From NCBI RefSeq assembly GCF_040811775.1, contig NZ_JBFNXW010000001.1, positions 806,001 to 870,000 on the forward strand: a stretch of DNA of 64,000 nucleotides, written 5' to 3'. The notes beneath the pieces are model-generated. The model was given only the letters and a program-made list of their open reading frames with translations, was not told where the DNA came from and did not search any database. The translations under genes were made by a program, and so were the position numbers. Source of the DNA: Balneola sp. MJW-20. Lineage in GTDB: Bacteria; Bacteroidota; Rhodothermia; Balneolales; Balneolaceae. Positions within the stretch are counted from its first letter, which is position 1; each line of letters opens with the position of its first letter. Below are positions 1 through 9,256 of the stretch, one piece after another.

Positions 1-459
1 CACTCGGCCCTTCTTCCCTCTGATTACGTTTCTGATAATGTGGAGAGACTGAACCTCTACCGAAAGCTGGCGCAAACAGAGAATGAAAAAGAGATAGAAG
101 ACTGGAAAGAAGAACTCAAAGACCGGTTCGGGCGCATACCAAGAGAGGCTGAAAATCTGATCGTAGCAAGCAAAGTAAAATTATTTGCCTCCCGCTCATT
201 TATTAAGAAAGTAACCATAAGATCTAACCGTATGTGGTTACTCTGTCCTAAACAAAGTACAGATCTTGGAAAGACTTTTTATGAAAGTGGTAAATTTCAG
301 GAGCTGCTGGAGCGGATCGAAAGCATCAAAAAGAAAGACTTCCAGTTAGTTCAAAAGAAAGAATCTGTTACCTTTGTCGTAAAAGGAATAGATGACATCT
401 CCGATGCTATTCAATTTCTGAGCTCTTTACTCAAAGAGGTAGAAACTGTTGATTCCTGA
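1..459 (+). CDS. mfd: Transcription-repair coupling factor Mfd, C-terminal part (5' end outside window)
   Basis: The reading frame is open from the first base, so this is the last ~152 codons of a gene that begins upstream. The visible segment (ERLNLYRKLA, then a WKEELKDRFGRIP stretch) matches the conserved C-terminal TRCF domain of Mfd, the ATP-driven translocase that removes stalled RNA polymerase and recruits UvrA to damaged template strands. The RecG-like helicase motifs lie outside the window. The stop codon overlaps the start of tsaC by 11 bases, which suggests translational coupling. The family call rests on the C-terminal domain alone but the motif is distinctive. Confidence 0.88.
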   Translation, partial: HSALLPSDYVSDNVERLNLYRKLAQTENEKEIEDWKEELKDRFGRIPREAENLIVASKVKLFASRSFIKKVTIRSNRMWLLCPKQSTDLGKTFYESGKFQELLERIESIKKKDFQLVQKKESVTFVVKGIDDISDAIQFLSSLLKEVETVDS

Positions 460-1372
460 AAGCTATATATCAGCACTTAAGGATGGAAATGTAGTCGCAT
501 TTCCTACTGAGACCGTTTATGGATTGGGAGCCAGTGTTTGGAATGAAGAGGCGGTAAAAAAGATCTTCGAGCTAAAAGGCCGCCCTTCTGACAATCCTCT
601 GATCGTGCATGTTTCAGATCTTACACAGCTCAGGGAGCTTGCCTCCAATGTTCCCGATATTGCCAATACACTCGCAAAAGCATTTTGGCCAGGCCCCCTA
701 ACCCTGATCCTGCCTAAAACGGATCGAGTTCCTGATCTTGTAACCGCAGGTCTTGATACCGTTGCCTTAAGAATGCCGGATCATCCCCTTGCAATAGCCT
801 TGATCCGATCGGTTGGTCCTTTAGTAGCGCCCAGTGCCAATATTTCCGGAAGACCGTCTCCCACTTCTTCCAAACATGTGAGAGATGACTTCGGTGACCG
901 TATCCCTGTACTTGATGGCGGAGATACTCAACTTGGTCTGGAATCAACCGTGCTTGACCTGAGCGGCGCTCAGCCCCTGATACTCCGCCCCGGAGCCATC
1001 GGACCTGAAGAGATCCGGGAAAGAACCGGGATCAAGGTCATTTATGATGACTCAGACAGTGATCTAAAGCCCAGGAGTCCCGGGCAGAAGTACACGCATT
1101 ACAAACCTAAGGCAAACATAAGTTATGGCCCGGTTGATGGTTTCAGAGATGATACCTTATATCTTATGCAATCCGGAGACAGCTCTTCAGAAAACATAAT
1201 CAGCTATAACGGGGACCTCAAAACCCTTTCTCAGGAATTATACCGCCGCTTTCGGGAAGCCGATCAACTCGGGTATAAAAATCTTCATATTGATACTATT
1301 GAGGATTACAAGGCCACTTTCCCTTCTTTATATAAGGCACTGATGAACCGTATACGTAAAGCGAGCGGCTGA
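449..1372 (+). CDS. tsaC: L-threonylcarbamoyladenylate synthase (TsaC/Sua5 type)
   Basis: Forms threonylcarbamoyl-AMP from threonine, bicarbonate and ATP, the first step of the t6A37 modification of ANN-decoding tRNAs. The N-terminal YrdC fold shows the FPTETVYGLG motif and the KGRPSDNPLIVHV nucleotide-binding strand. The linker SPGQKYTHYKP leads into a C-terminal Sua5 domain, which accounts for the length of 307 residues against about 190 for short TsaC. The start is UUG at 449, inside the end of mfd. A GAGGT Shine-Dalgarno-like run at 436-440 sits 8 bases upstream and supports this start. The gene is likely co-transcribed with mfd. Confidence 0.93.
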   Translation: MIPESYISALKDGNVVAFPTETVYGLGASVWNEEAVKKIFELKGRPSDNPLIVHVSDLTQLRELASNVPDIANTLAKAFWPGPLTLILPKTDRVPDLVTAGLDTVALRMPDHPLAIALIRSVGPLVAPSANISGRPSPTSSKHVRDDFGDRIPVLDGGDTQLGLESTVLDLSGAQPLILRPGAIGPEEIRERTGIKVIYDDSDSDLKPRSPGQKYTHYKPKANISYGPVDGFRDDTLYLMQSGDSSSENIISYNGDLKTLSQELYRRFREADQLGYKNLHIDTIEDYKATFPSLYKALMNRIRKASG

Positions 1373-1467
1373 GACAGAACGCTGAAGTACGTCTCAGTGT
1401 TATTTTGCCACTTGACTAGTCATACCATGCTACTCATGTGTATTGACATCACAACATACAAACGGAT

Positions 1468-2031
1468 ATGAATCAACAAACAGATTCTGATTTCAGGAAC
1501 TGGGCTAAAGCTATCTCATTAAACAACCGGGATGCCTTCTCAGACTTCTTTCGTAGTACTTACGACCGGTACCTCAGATACGCCTGTCGTTTCGTCTCTG
1601 ATCGGAACGAGGCTGCTGACCTGGTACAGGATGCTTTTGTCAGCATCTGGACCAACCGGTCTTCGCTTAATGCAGAGAAATCGATGAAATCTTATATGTA
1701 TACCATTGTCCGTAATCTATGTCTGAATTTTATACGGGATCATCAAAGTAAAGTAACTGACCTCAATCAGGCCGGTGCTCTGACTATTCATCAAGAGACA
1801 GAGATAGATGATCCCGTGGACATTGAAGAGTTATTATCAGAGCTGGTTGAACAACTTCCTGAACGTCAGCGGGAAGCTTTTGAGCTAAGCCGATTCGATG
1901 GGCTTACTCATGATGAAATTGCTGATATCATGGAGCTTTCTCCCAGAACTGTAAATAATCACCTGGTCGCCGCTCTGAAAACTCTCAGAGCTGAAGCCAC
2001 TATATTACTGAATAGCAAAGAAGTAGCATGA
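1468..2031 (+). CDS. RNA polymerase ECF sigma factor, FecI-like
   Basis: A 187-residue group IV sigma-70 factor. Region 2 lies at about residues 25-90, with the core-binding and -10-recognition stretch around AADLVQDAFVSIW. Region 4 lies at about 128-180, with a helix-turn-helix around LTHDEIADIMELSPRTVNNH. Its stop codon overlaps the start of the FecR gene (ATGA, 2028-2031), and that gene in turn overlaps a TonB-dependent receptor. By analogy with FecI this sigma factor should be held by the membrane anti-sigma factor and released when the receptor binds its ligand. The ligand and target promoters cannot be read from the sequence. No clear promoter was recognised in the ~95 bases upstream. 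Confidence 0.93.
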   Translation: MNQQTDSDFRNWAKAISLNNRDAFSDFFRSTYDRYLRYACRFVSDRNEAADLVQDAFVSIWTNRSSLNAEKSMKSYMYTIVRNLCLNFIRDHQSKVTDLNQAGALTIHQETEIDDPVDIEELLSELVEQLPERQREAFELSRFDGLTHDEIADIMELSPRTVNNHLVAALKTLRAEATILLNSKEVA

Positions 2032-2918
2032 GTACAGATAAAAACCTGAATGACTCGCTTAACCCGTTTCTGCGGGGGCATAGTGATATAAAATCTCAGT
2101 CTGACTGGCGGGAAAGCAGTCCTGATGAAATTGAGTCTGCCTTAAACAAGGTGTGGGACAAGATCGAAGAAAAAGAAAACTTCGGTAATGAGAACTCACC
2201 TAAATATTCCAGTAGAATGGTCTACAGCATTGCTGCTGCCGTACTTCTGACTGTTGGGTTTGGATACCTGATCTATCCCTCTACTATTACGGTTCCAAAC
2301 GGTTCATCAAAGTCCGTTGTGCTTGCGGACGGAACCGAAATAGACCTGTCCGGAGGATCATCTGTCACCTATAACCGCCTTTTTGGATACCTGAACCGAG
2401 ATATTGAATTAAATGGCCGGGCTTATTTCTCGGTAGAGAAAGATGATACTCCTTTTGTGATCACAACCGCTCACACACGTACAACTGTGGTAGGTACTGA
2501 GTTTAGTCTGGAGGACTGGAACACTCCCCGTTTTAAAGAAGCTATGATCAACGTTACAGAAGGCCAGGTTCTTTTCAACTCTCTTCCCTCTAATGAGCAG
2601 ATCTCACTCATAGCCGGAGAATCTTCTAAGCTCAATAATCGCTATGAAGCGGAGAAAGTGACTTTCAAAGAAGATGCATTGAGCTGGAGAGAAGGTCATC
2701 ACTTCTTTGATAACATGACTATTCACGATGTACTGAGTACACTGGAACGCGAATTCGGAAAGAACATCGATCATCCCTCGGGTCATGAATTTGAAGGAAG
2801 AATTACAGCATTCTATCGCGCAGAGCGCAGTCTTGAATCGATCATTAATGATATATGTACACTCCGGGGTTATACTTTCTATACCACTAACAATGGTTAC
2901 CGGATCATTCCCGGATGA
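2028..2918 (+). CDS. FecR-family anti-sigma factor with C-terminal DUF4974 domain
   Basis: A 296-residue inner-membrane signalling protein. Residues 1-66 form a cytoplasmic segment likely to bind the sigma factor. One transmembrane helix follows at about 68-86. The periplasmic FecR domain (about 92-200) contains the VPNGSSKSVVLADGTEIDLSGGS signature region. The C-terminal DUF4974-type domain (about 225-296) resembles a secretin/TonB short domain and in this family contacts the receptor's N-terminal STN domain. The gene overlaps both neighbours by four bases, so sigma factor, anti-sigma factor and receptor are made as a coupled set. Confidence 0.93.
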   Translation: MSTDKNLNDSLNPFLRGHSDIKSQSDWRESSPDEIESALNKVWDKIEEKENFGNENSPKYSSRMVYSIAAAVLLTVGFGYLIYPSTITVPNGSSKSVVLADGTEIDLSGGSSVTYNRLFGYLNRDIELNGRAYFSVEKDDTPFVITTAHTRTTVVGTEFSLEDWNTPRFKEAMINVTEGQVLFNSLPSNEQISLIAGESSKLNNRYEAEKVTFKEDALSWREGHHFFDNMTIHDVLSTLEREFGKNIDHPSGHEFEGRITAFYRAERSLESIINDICTLRGYTFYTTNNGYRIIPG

Positions 2919-5662
2919 AGAAATGGGTGGTCATCATATCACTAGCCCTTTTTCCTGCATTACTGGCGGCACAGGGCCAGTCTGAAAGGTATGACTTTTT
3001 TGTCAGAGGCATATCTGTTGAAGATGCTATTATTAAGCTGATCCGTGAAACAAGCATAAATGTAGCGTATGATTCCAGAATAGAAATGTCTTCTACCGTT
3101 TTCATCAACGTTAAGGATGCCACTGTGGATCAGATCCTTAAAGATATTTTGAAGAATACCGGACTCGATTATCTTATACTCTCTACCGGAACCTATGTTA
3201 TTACCAGAACCGCCTCCACTGAGGCACCAAAGGTCGACTTTAAAGGATATATCAGGGATGCAAGAACCGGAGAACCCTTACCCAATGCCACTGTATATAT
3301 AGCGGATGCATCCGGATCAGCTATTGCAAATGAAAACGGATACTTTACTTTTTCATCACTCTTGTCCGGTAGTTATGAAATTGTAGCAAGTTATGTAGGA
3401 TACAAAGCCAAGAGAACAGAAATTCAGATCAGCCAGGAAGAGTCTCCTGTCCGGATCATCGAGTTACAACCCGAGAGCTATCTAATCGAGCCTCTGTTGA
3501 TCACCGGAGACTCTTATCAGTACACCAGCAGAACGGATACCGATGAATACTCTTTCAATAGTTCTGAGATCTCTTTGTCTCCCTATTCCAATACTATCAG
3601 GTCACTGAATGCCTTTTCTGGCATCAATTTTAACTGGGCTCAGGATGAAATTAGTATCCAGGGCAGTAGTTCCCGGGATCATCTATTAACTCTGGATGGG
3701 GTTCCGTTATATAATAATGATGTTGCAGGAGGTACTTTCGGGATCTTCAGTCCTTACGCGATCGACCGGATCGAAGTTTCCAAAGCTGCCTTCGGTGCTA
3801 AGAAAGGAAGCGCCCTTTCCGGCGTTATCAATTATTCTCATGACCTGGTTCCACAAAACGCTAAGACATTAAAAGTTCAAGCCGACCCCTATTCTTTCAA
3901 TACCCGACTCAGCGGTGAACTGTTCCGTTCCGAAAAACTTAGCGGTATGATCGCATTCCGTGGCAGTCTCTGGGATCAGTTTCGTGAGCCTCAACTTAAC
4001 AGAACGCTTAACGACTGGAACCGGCTGGATCCATTGTTGCAGAATTTCATTATGGGTAGTGATGGTGATCTGGCCTCTTATTCTTCAGTTGCTGAAAACA
4101 ACAATTTCCGATTTACTGATCTTCATTTTGCTTCAGAATACCGTCACAACCCGTATCAAAAAACCTCGGTGAGTGGATATTTTGGATACTCGAATAGCAG
4201 CGTGGATCTTTTATCCGCCAGACAACAGTTGATCTCTGGTCAGCCAGACTTTGTATTTGCCGATGACAATACTGCTCAAAGTAATGAGATGATTCAGATC
4301 TCTCATGATGCTGTCCTTAGTTCAAGAACAGATGCTGCTTTTCAGCTTTATTACAGCGCTGCAGATTTCCGGAACCGGTATAATATGGTGAGCCATAATA
4401 CCGGTAATGCCGCTCCGGTTTCTGAAGATGAAGTTTACCGTCAGTTAAAAGCACTTTCGGATCTGGATAATGAATCAATGAACATGAACCGTATCCGTGA
4501 GTGGGGAGCAATAGCTGGAATATCTTATTATTTCGGTAATTCATTAAAACTCAATGCCGGTATTGAACCGAAATTTATAGATTACCGCTTCCAGCTCTCC
4601 GATCTCTTTTACTTCCCAACCGTAACCCAGAATAATACTTTACTGCTGGGCACTTATTCAGAATTTGAAAACCTTTCCTCCAGGTTCGGTTATAAAATCG
4701 GACTCAGAAATACTTTCCACGGGGATCATGGCAAAGTATATCTGGAACCAAGAGCTGAGATCTATATAAATTCTTCAGAAGTAGCCCGTTTTCAGAATAA
4801 ATGGGTCTTCAGTGCAGGCATATACCGTCAGTTTATCAATCAATTTAATCTTAGCAGTCCCGGCCCGAATGCCTTATCACCGAGCTACAAGTTATGGGAA
4901 CCTAATGATGCTACTACTTCAGTACCCCGCTCCTTTAATTTTACTGCAAACTGGTCTGTGTTTTTCAATGAGAAGATATCCTTTAAAGTGGAATCCTATT
5001 ATAAGATCAGAGATAATAGCTGGGCTCTGAATTATAACAGCATATTATCTCCTCTGAATACATCTTTAGAACTAAGTGACCAGCAATTTTACTTTGAACA
5101 GGTTAACAGTCAGAATTTCGGAGGTTCTCTGAGCCTGATGGTTACCGACCCGGAAAGCAGCCTGTTCTTTAAATTAGTACAGGAATCAAATTTTGCTCTT
5201 CAGCAGTTCGGTCAGCGGTTTGATAATCAGGTTCAGAACTCCCCTTTCAGCGAACCTTATACTCTTTCAGCGTTATTCCGGGTACCAGTATTCAGTAAAA
5301 CTGATATATCATTCAGCGGACAATGGACCCCCATCCGGTACTGGGCATACAACAATGCCTATTATAATTTTATCGAAATACATGATAACCGGCTTTTCTC
5401 TGACCTTGATCTAAGCAGCCCCGGAGATGACCGTTTATCTTACTACCTGAGACTTGATCTGGCAGTTAATCAGCAGATCAATATCAAAGATGTAATAATG
5501 GGAGTGAGACTCGACCTAATCAATATTCTGAATCGTCAGAATGAAGTATACCGTTTTCTGAATCCGGTACAGGATAATTCTGCCTCTGGAATTAGCTATC
5601 AAACCAACCATCGTCTGCTCCCCGGTTTTACGCCTCTCCTTTCTGTTCAGTTCGATCTCTGA
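2915..5662 (+). CDS. TonB-dependent outer-membrane receptor/transducer (STN and carboxypeptidase-like N-terminus)
   Basis: A 915-residue TonB-dependent protein. In order: a signal peptide (about residues 1-20, ending near ALLAAQ), a secretin/TonB short domain (about 28-97), a carboxypeptidase-regulatory-like beta-sandwich (about 108-195, GYIRDARTGEPLPNATVYI), a plug domain (about 225-310, with GSSSRDHLLTLDGVPLY), then a beta-barrel ending in an aromatic-rich strand (VQFDL). The STN domain is the part that signals to FecR-type anti-sigma factors, which fits the two overlapping upstream genes. The substrate is unknown: there is no SusD partner, which argues against a polysaccharide-uptake locus. 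No strong terminator follows. Confidence 0.92.
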   Translation: MKKWVVIISLALFPALLAAQGQSERYDFFVRGISVEDAIIKLIRETSINVAYDSRIEMSSTVFINVKDATVDQILKDILKNTGLDYLILSTGTYVITRTASTEAPKVDFKGYIRDARTGEPLPNATVYIADASGSAIANENGYFTFSSLLSGSYEIVASYVGYKAKRTEIQISQEESPVRIIELQPESYLIEPLLITGDSYQYTSRTDTDEYSFNSSEISLSPYSNTIRSLNAFSGINFNWAQDEISIQGSSSRDHLLTLDGVPLYNNDVAGGTFGIFSPYAIDRIEVSKAAFGAKKGSALSGVINYSHDLVPQNAKTLKVQADPYSFNTRLSGELFRSEKLSGMIAFRGSLWDQFREPQLNRTLNDWNRLDPLLQNFIMGSDGDLASYSSVAENNNFRFTDLHFASEYRHNPYQKTSVSGYFGYSNSSVDLLSARQQLISGQPDFVFADDNTAQSNEMIQISHDAVLSSRTDAAFQLYYSAADFRNRYNMVSHNTGNAAPVSEDEVYRQLKALSDLDNESMNMNRIREWGAIAGISYYFGNSLKLNAGIEPKFIDYRFQLSDLFYFPTVTQNNTLLLGTYSEFENLSSRFGYKIGLRNTFHGDHGKVYLEPRAEIYINSSEVARFQNKWVFSAGIYRQFINQFNLSSPGPNALSPSYKLWEPNDATTSVPRSFNFTANWSVFFNEKISFKVESYYKIRDNSWALNYNSILSPLNTSLELSDQQFYFEQVNSQNFGGSLSLMVTDPESSLFFKLVQESNFALQQFGQRFDNQVQNSPFSEPYTLSALFRVPVFSKTDISFSGQWTPIRYWAYNNAYYNFIEIHDNRLFSDLDLSSPGDDRLSYYLRLDLAVNQQINIKDVIMGVRLDLINILNRQNEVYRFLNPVQDNSASGISYQTNHRLLPGFTPLLSVQFDL

Positions 5663-5794
5663 CCTGCATTTCTACGGTAACTATGCAGCATTTGTAAAAC
5701 GCTGTTAATACTAAAGTTTTCTTTAATAATAGATAGTCATTGCCTGCCACCAATGTGTATTAACTGTGAACCTTAACTACAAATAAGAAAAGAG

Positions 5795-7534
5795 ATGAAA
5801 ATTTCAGACTTATCATCAAGAGTATCTGTTTTCTTGTCATCACTGCTACTGGTATTTACAATGGTATCATGTGATAATGACAATGGAGACAACACGGTAC
5901 GAGTTGACACCTCACAAAATATTGTTGAACTGGCCGGAGAGAGTCAGTCACTATCAACACTGGTAAGCGCTATACAGAGCGCTGGTTTAGCTGACGCATT
6001 ACAGGGAGAAGGACCATTTACTGTTCTTGCACCTACAAACGATGCCTTTGCAGCTCTTCCGGAAGGCACTCTGGAAAGCCTGACCAACGAACAGCTGGTA
6101 CGAATTCTCACTTACCATGTAATTCCTGCAGAACTAAGCCGTCAGGACCTTGCTAATGGTGGCGAACTGGAAACACTGGAAGGTGAAACATTACTGGCCG
6201 GAGACGGATTCCAGATCAATGGATATTCAAATATCCAGAGTGGTCCAATACTCGGATCTAATGGTAATATCTTCACTATCGATGCAGTACTTCTGCCAGA
6301 GGGTCTTCGTGACGCTAATATTGTGGACCAGGCTAATGAACTGGGCAATTACACTACACTGGTATCTGCACTTCAGTCTACAGGACTAGAGAATACGCTC
6401 AAGTTTACTGGTGATTATACTGTTTTTGCACCATCAGACGCTGCATTCAACGCACTCCCAAGTGGACTGCTTGAAAGTCTTAGTACTGAACAGTTAGCTG
6501 AGATCCTCACCTATCATGTGGTATCTGGTGAGATCCTGTCTACCGACCTGGCTGCTGAGCAGGCTCCTGTAACACTTTCAGGAGAGAGCATTTTTGTAAC
6601 TTCAAATGCAAATGGAGTAACAGTAAACGGATCAGCAACAGTTGAAGCTGCAGACGTTGACGTCTCAAACGGTGTTATTCATGCAATCGACGAAGTAATT
6701 CTGCCTGACGCATATGGGACAATTGTGGATGCAGCTTCTAAGAGATATTTCTTCTCTACTCTGGTCGGTGCAGTCGTAGATGCCGGACTTGCCGGTGCAC
6801 TTTCTGACATGGAAGCAAACTACACTGTATTCGCACCAACTAACGAAGCATTTGCAAACTTGCCTGAAGGGTTGCTTGCGAGCCTTACAACTGAGCAGAT
6901 CGCTCAGATCCTGCAATATCATGTAATCGACGCTGAGATCTTTGCCGGCGACCTGTCTGCAGAACAAAGAGTTGATGCACTGACAGGTGGATCTGTATAT
7001 GTAACCGTAGGCAGTAATGGAGCTTTTGTAAATGGCAGAGCTGAGATCATCGCTACCGATGTCGACGTAAACAATGGCGTTATTCATGCAATTGATGAAG
7101 TAATTCTGCCTAATGACTTCCTGAACATTGTTCAGATCGCTCAGAAGAACTATGACCTTAGTTCACTGGTAACAGCACTGACGGACGCCGGACTTGCCAG
7201 TACTTTCACCGGTACAGACGAATACACTGTATTTGCTCCTACCAATGCAGCATTTGAAGCTGCAGCTGACCTGATCGCTACTCTTAGTGCTGAGCAGGTA
7301 GCAGATGTACTTACTTATCATGCAGCCGCTGGAAGAGCCCTTGCAGGTGATCTTTCTGACGGACAAACGATTCCAACGGTACTTGGAGAAGACATCACTG
7401 TTAGCATTGACGGAGAAGGAAATGTTACACTGAATGATTCAGTAAATGTCACTCGTGTTGACCTGGAAGGCACCAACGGAGTGATCCATGTAATCGATGG
7501 GGTTCTCGTACCACCAAGCTTTACTGCCAATTAA
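5795..7534 (+). CDS. Lipoprotein with four fasciclin (FAS1) domains
   Basis: A 579-residue predicted lipoprotein. A hydrophobic signal ends in a lipobox with Cys26 (FTMVSC), followed by Asp-rich residues. Four FAS1 domains follow at about residues 43-170, 175-305, 308-440 and 443-577. Each has the H1 box (TVFAPTNxAF) and the H2 box (GVIHxIDxVLLP). FAS1 proteins mediate adhesion to matrix or polysaccharide in other organisms; the role here is unknown. Domains 2 and 3 share near-identical stretches at DNA level, suggesting recent internal duplication. The gene follows the sigma/receptor operon but has its own ~130-base upstream region. A strong terminator follows it. Confidence 0.92.
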   Translation: MKISDLSSRVSVFLSSLLLVFTMVSCDNDNGDNTVRVDTSQNIVELAGESQSLSTLVSAIQSAGLADALQGEGPFTVLAPTNDAFAALPEGTLESLTNEQLVRILTYHVIPAELSRQDLANGGELETLEGETLLAGDGFQINGYSNIQSGPILGSNGNIFTIDAVLLPEGLRDANIVDQANELGNYTTLVSALQSTGLENTLKFTGDYTVFAPSDAAFNALPSGLLESLSTEQLAEILTYHVVSGEILSTDLAAEQAPVTLSGESIFVTSNANGVTVNGSATVEAADVDVSNGVIHAIDEVILPDAYGTIVDAASKRYFFSTLVGAVVDAGLAGALSDMEANYTVFAPTNEAFANLPEGLLASLTTEQIAQILQYHVIDAEIFAGDLSAEQRVDALTGGSVYVTVGSNGAFVNGRAEIIATDVDVNNGVIHAIDEVILPNDFLNIVQIAQKNYDLSSLVTALTDAGLASTFTGTDEYTVFAPTNAAFEAAADLIATLSAEQVADVLTYHAAAGRALAGDLSDGQTIPTVLGEDITVSIDGEGNVTLNDSVNVTRVDLEGTNGVIHVIDGVLVPPSFTAN

Positions 7535-7560
7535 GGTTCAAAGCTTACCCATTGACATCA

Positions 7561-7594
7561 AACCCTCCTGCCTAAACGGCAGGAGGGTTTTTTA
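7561..7594 (+). terminator. Rho-independent terminator after the FAS1 lipoprotein gene
   Basis: A perfect 12-bp stem (7561-7572 with 7578-7589) with a five-base loop is followed by a T run. It lies 27 bases past the FAS1 gene and before the convergent M42 peptidase gene. The plus-strand T run is the longer one, so it mainly serves the FAS1 gene. Confidence 0.93.
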
Positions 7595-7600
7595 TTTCGG

Positions 7601-8683
7601 TCAGTCACCAAAAACAGAGAAGGTCTGATGCGGCTTCATATTTAACACTGCCTCAGCCATGATCTTGACCAGATCATCTACATCCTTCATCGAACAGATC
7701 TCAACCGGCGAATGCATATACCTAAGCGGAAGAGAGATCAGAGCACTCGGGATACCGGTCTGCTGGTAGAAGATACTGTCGGTATCGGTGCCTGTTCTTA
7801 CGCTGGTAGCCTCGTGCTGTACCTCGATCTTATGATCCTCACACACCTGCTCCAGGTAATCCACTACTTTTGGGTGATTTGCTCCCCCGTGCTGCAATGT
7901 AGGCCCTTTACCCAATAATACTGTTCCATGCTCTTTCTGGTCAATACCCGGAGTATCAGTTGAATGCGTAACATCGGTCACAAAAGCAACATCCGGCATA
8001 AACCGATAGCTCATCATGCGAGCCCCGAATCCTCCAACCTCTTCCTGAACAGAATTAAGGGCGATCACATTAACCTTCAGATCTTTTTTTCTTTTACTGA
8101 TCAGTTTCAGCGCCTCCGCGATTATATACCCACCTATCCGGTTATCCAGTGCACGGGCTGAGAGGATGTCATCATTCAGAAATTCAGAGTCTGATGCATA
8201 AGTTATAGGATCACCGATCTGAACCAGTTTCAGTGCTTCCTCTTTCGTACTCACTCCAATATCTACCCAGATATCCTTCCAGGCGGGCTGCTTCCCGCCC
8301 CCATTCTTATTATCCTGCAGGTGGATGGCAGTATTCCCGGTCACCCCGACTACTCTTCCCCGTCGGTTATGAATAAATACTTTTTTTGCCCTGGCAATAG
8401 TAGAGTCTGAGCCACCCAGTTTATTCACATATACATAACCGTTATCTGTAATATGCTGCACTACCATTCCAATCTCGTCACAGTGGGCTTCTAACATTAC
8501 GGTTGCTACATCTCCCCCTATACTGATCTGACCGGCACAAGAGCCGTATGCGTCTGTTACCACATTTTGGGCAAAGCCCTCGACATATTTTTTCCATACC
8601 TTTACTCCTTCCTTTTCATAACCTGTAGGACTGGGAGTGGTCAGTAATTCTTCTAAAAATTCTCTGCTATCTTTTTTCGACAT
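7601..8683 (-). CDS. M42-family metallopeptidase (deblocking/glutamyl-type aminopeptidase)
   Basis: A 360-residue cytosolic di-metal aminopeptidase of the M42 (FrvX/CelM/TET) family. Visible metal-site elements are AHCDEIG (His67, Asp69), SARALDNRIGG (bridging Asp near 182), the catalytic and ligand Glu pair in VQEEVGG, an Asp in VTDVTHSTDTPG and a C-terminal HSPVE His. The family trims peptides in the cytosol and forms dodecameric shells. No signal peptide is present. The gene stands alone, convergent with the FAS1 gene and divergent from the thioesterase gene. The specificity cannot be told from sequence. Confidence 0.92.
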   Translation of the reverse strand: MSKKDSREFLEELLTTPSPTGYEKEGVKVWKKYVEGFAQNVVTDAYGSCAGQISIGGDVATVMLEAHCDEIGMVVQHITDNGYVYVNKLGGSDSTIARAKKVFIHNRRGRVVGVTGNTAIHLQDNKNGGGKQPAWKDIWVDIGVSTKEEALKLVQIGDPITYASDSEFLNDDILSARALDNRIGGYIIAEALKLISKRKKDLKVNVIALNSVQEEVGGFGARMMSYRFMPDVAFVTDVTHSTDTPGIDQKEHGTVLLGKGPTLQHGGANHPKVVDYLEQVCEDHKIEVQHEATSVRTGTDTDSIFYQQTGIPSALISLPLRYMHSPVEICSMKDVDDLVKIMAEAVLNMKPHQTFSVFGD

Positions 8684-8818
8684 GTATAATTAATTAATTC
8701 TGAACTAATTGCTTTCCGAATATAAGGATTATGAGCTGTAATGCTTTAAATGTAATTAATTGCTCATCAGTAGTATATGCCCTAATTTGGCAGCCATTCT
8801 TCAAATGAAATCTATTCT

Positions 8819-9256
8819 ATGTTCAGACCCGGCTACGATCCTGAAATTTTTTACCACTGGTGCGAAATTCCTGTTCGATTTCGTGATCTGGATCCGCTGA
8901 ATCATGTCAATAATGCACTGTTCAATACTTACCTGGAAGAAGCACGGCTTCAGTTTTTAAATGAACTTGGAGTGCTTAAAGAAGCATTTGAAGAAGGAAA
9001 GTCTTTTGTACTGGTTAAATGTACCGTCGAATATCTGAAACAGATCACCTTTCCCTCCACCCTGCTTATAGGTACCGGCATCGGAGAGATCGGTAACTCA
9101 AGTATTCAAGCTGTACAGGGTATATTCAATAAGGACTCGAAAGAACTATTGTCGGTGGGATATTCAAAAGGGGTCTGGTTCGACCTCAATACTCAACGCC
9201 CAACCCGCTTGCCGGAATTTAAAGATCTGGATAAACTGATGGTGGACATGAATTAA
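8819..9256 (+). CDS. Acyl-CoA thioesterase, YbgC/FadM-like hotdog fold
   Basis: A 145-residue single hotdog-fold 4HBT-type thioesterase. The signature RFRDLDPLNHVNN at residues 20-32 holds the conserved Asp, His and Asn residues of the active site. Such enzymes hydrolyse short- to medium-chain or aromatic acyl-CoAs; the substrate is not evident. The stop codon overlaps the start of the HD phosphohydrolase gene (TAATG), so the two are translationally coupled. Confidence 0.88.
   Translation: MFRPGYDPEIFYHWCEIPVRFRDLDPLNHVNNALFNTYLEEARLQFLNELGVLKEAFEEGKSFVLVKCTVEYLKQITFPSTLLIGTGIGEIGNSSIQAVQGIFNKDSKELLSVGYSKGVWFDLNTQRPTRLPEFKDLDKLMVDMN

Noticed and set aside
5666..5692. CTGCAT/ATGCAG inverted repeat after the TonB receptor gene
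   Set aside because: Six-bp stem with a long loop and no T run, so not a credible terminator.
6665..7087. 140-codon minus-strand frame inside the FAS1 gene
   Set aside because: Cys-rich shadow arising from codon bias in the repeated FAS1 domains.
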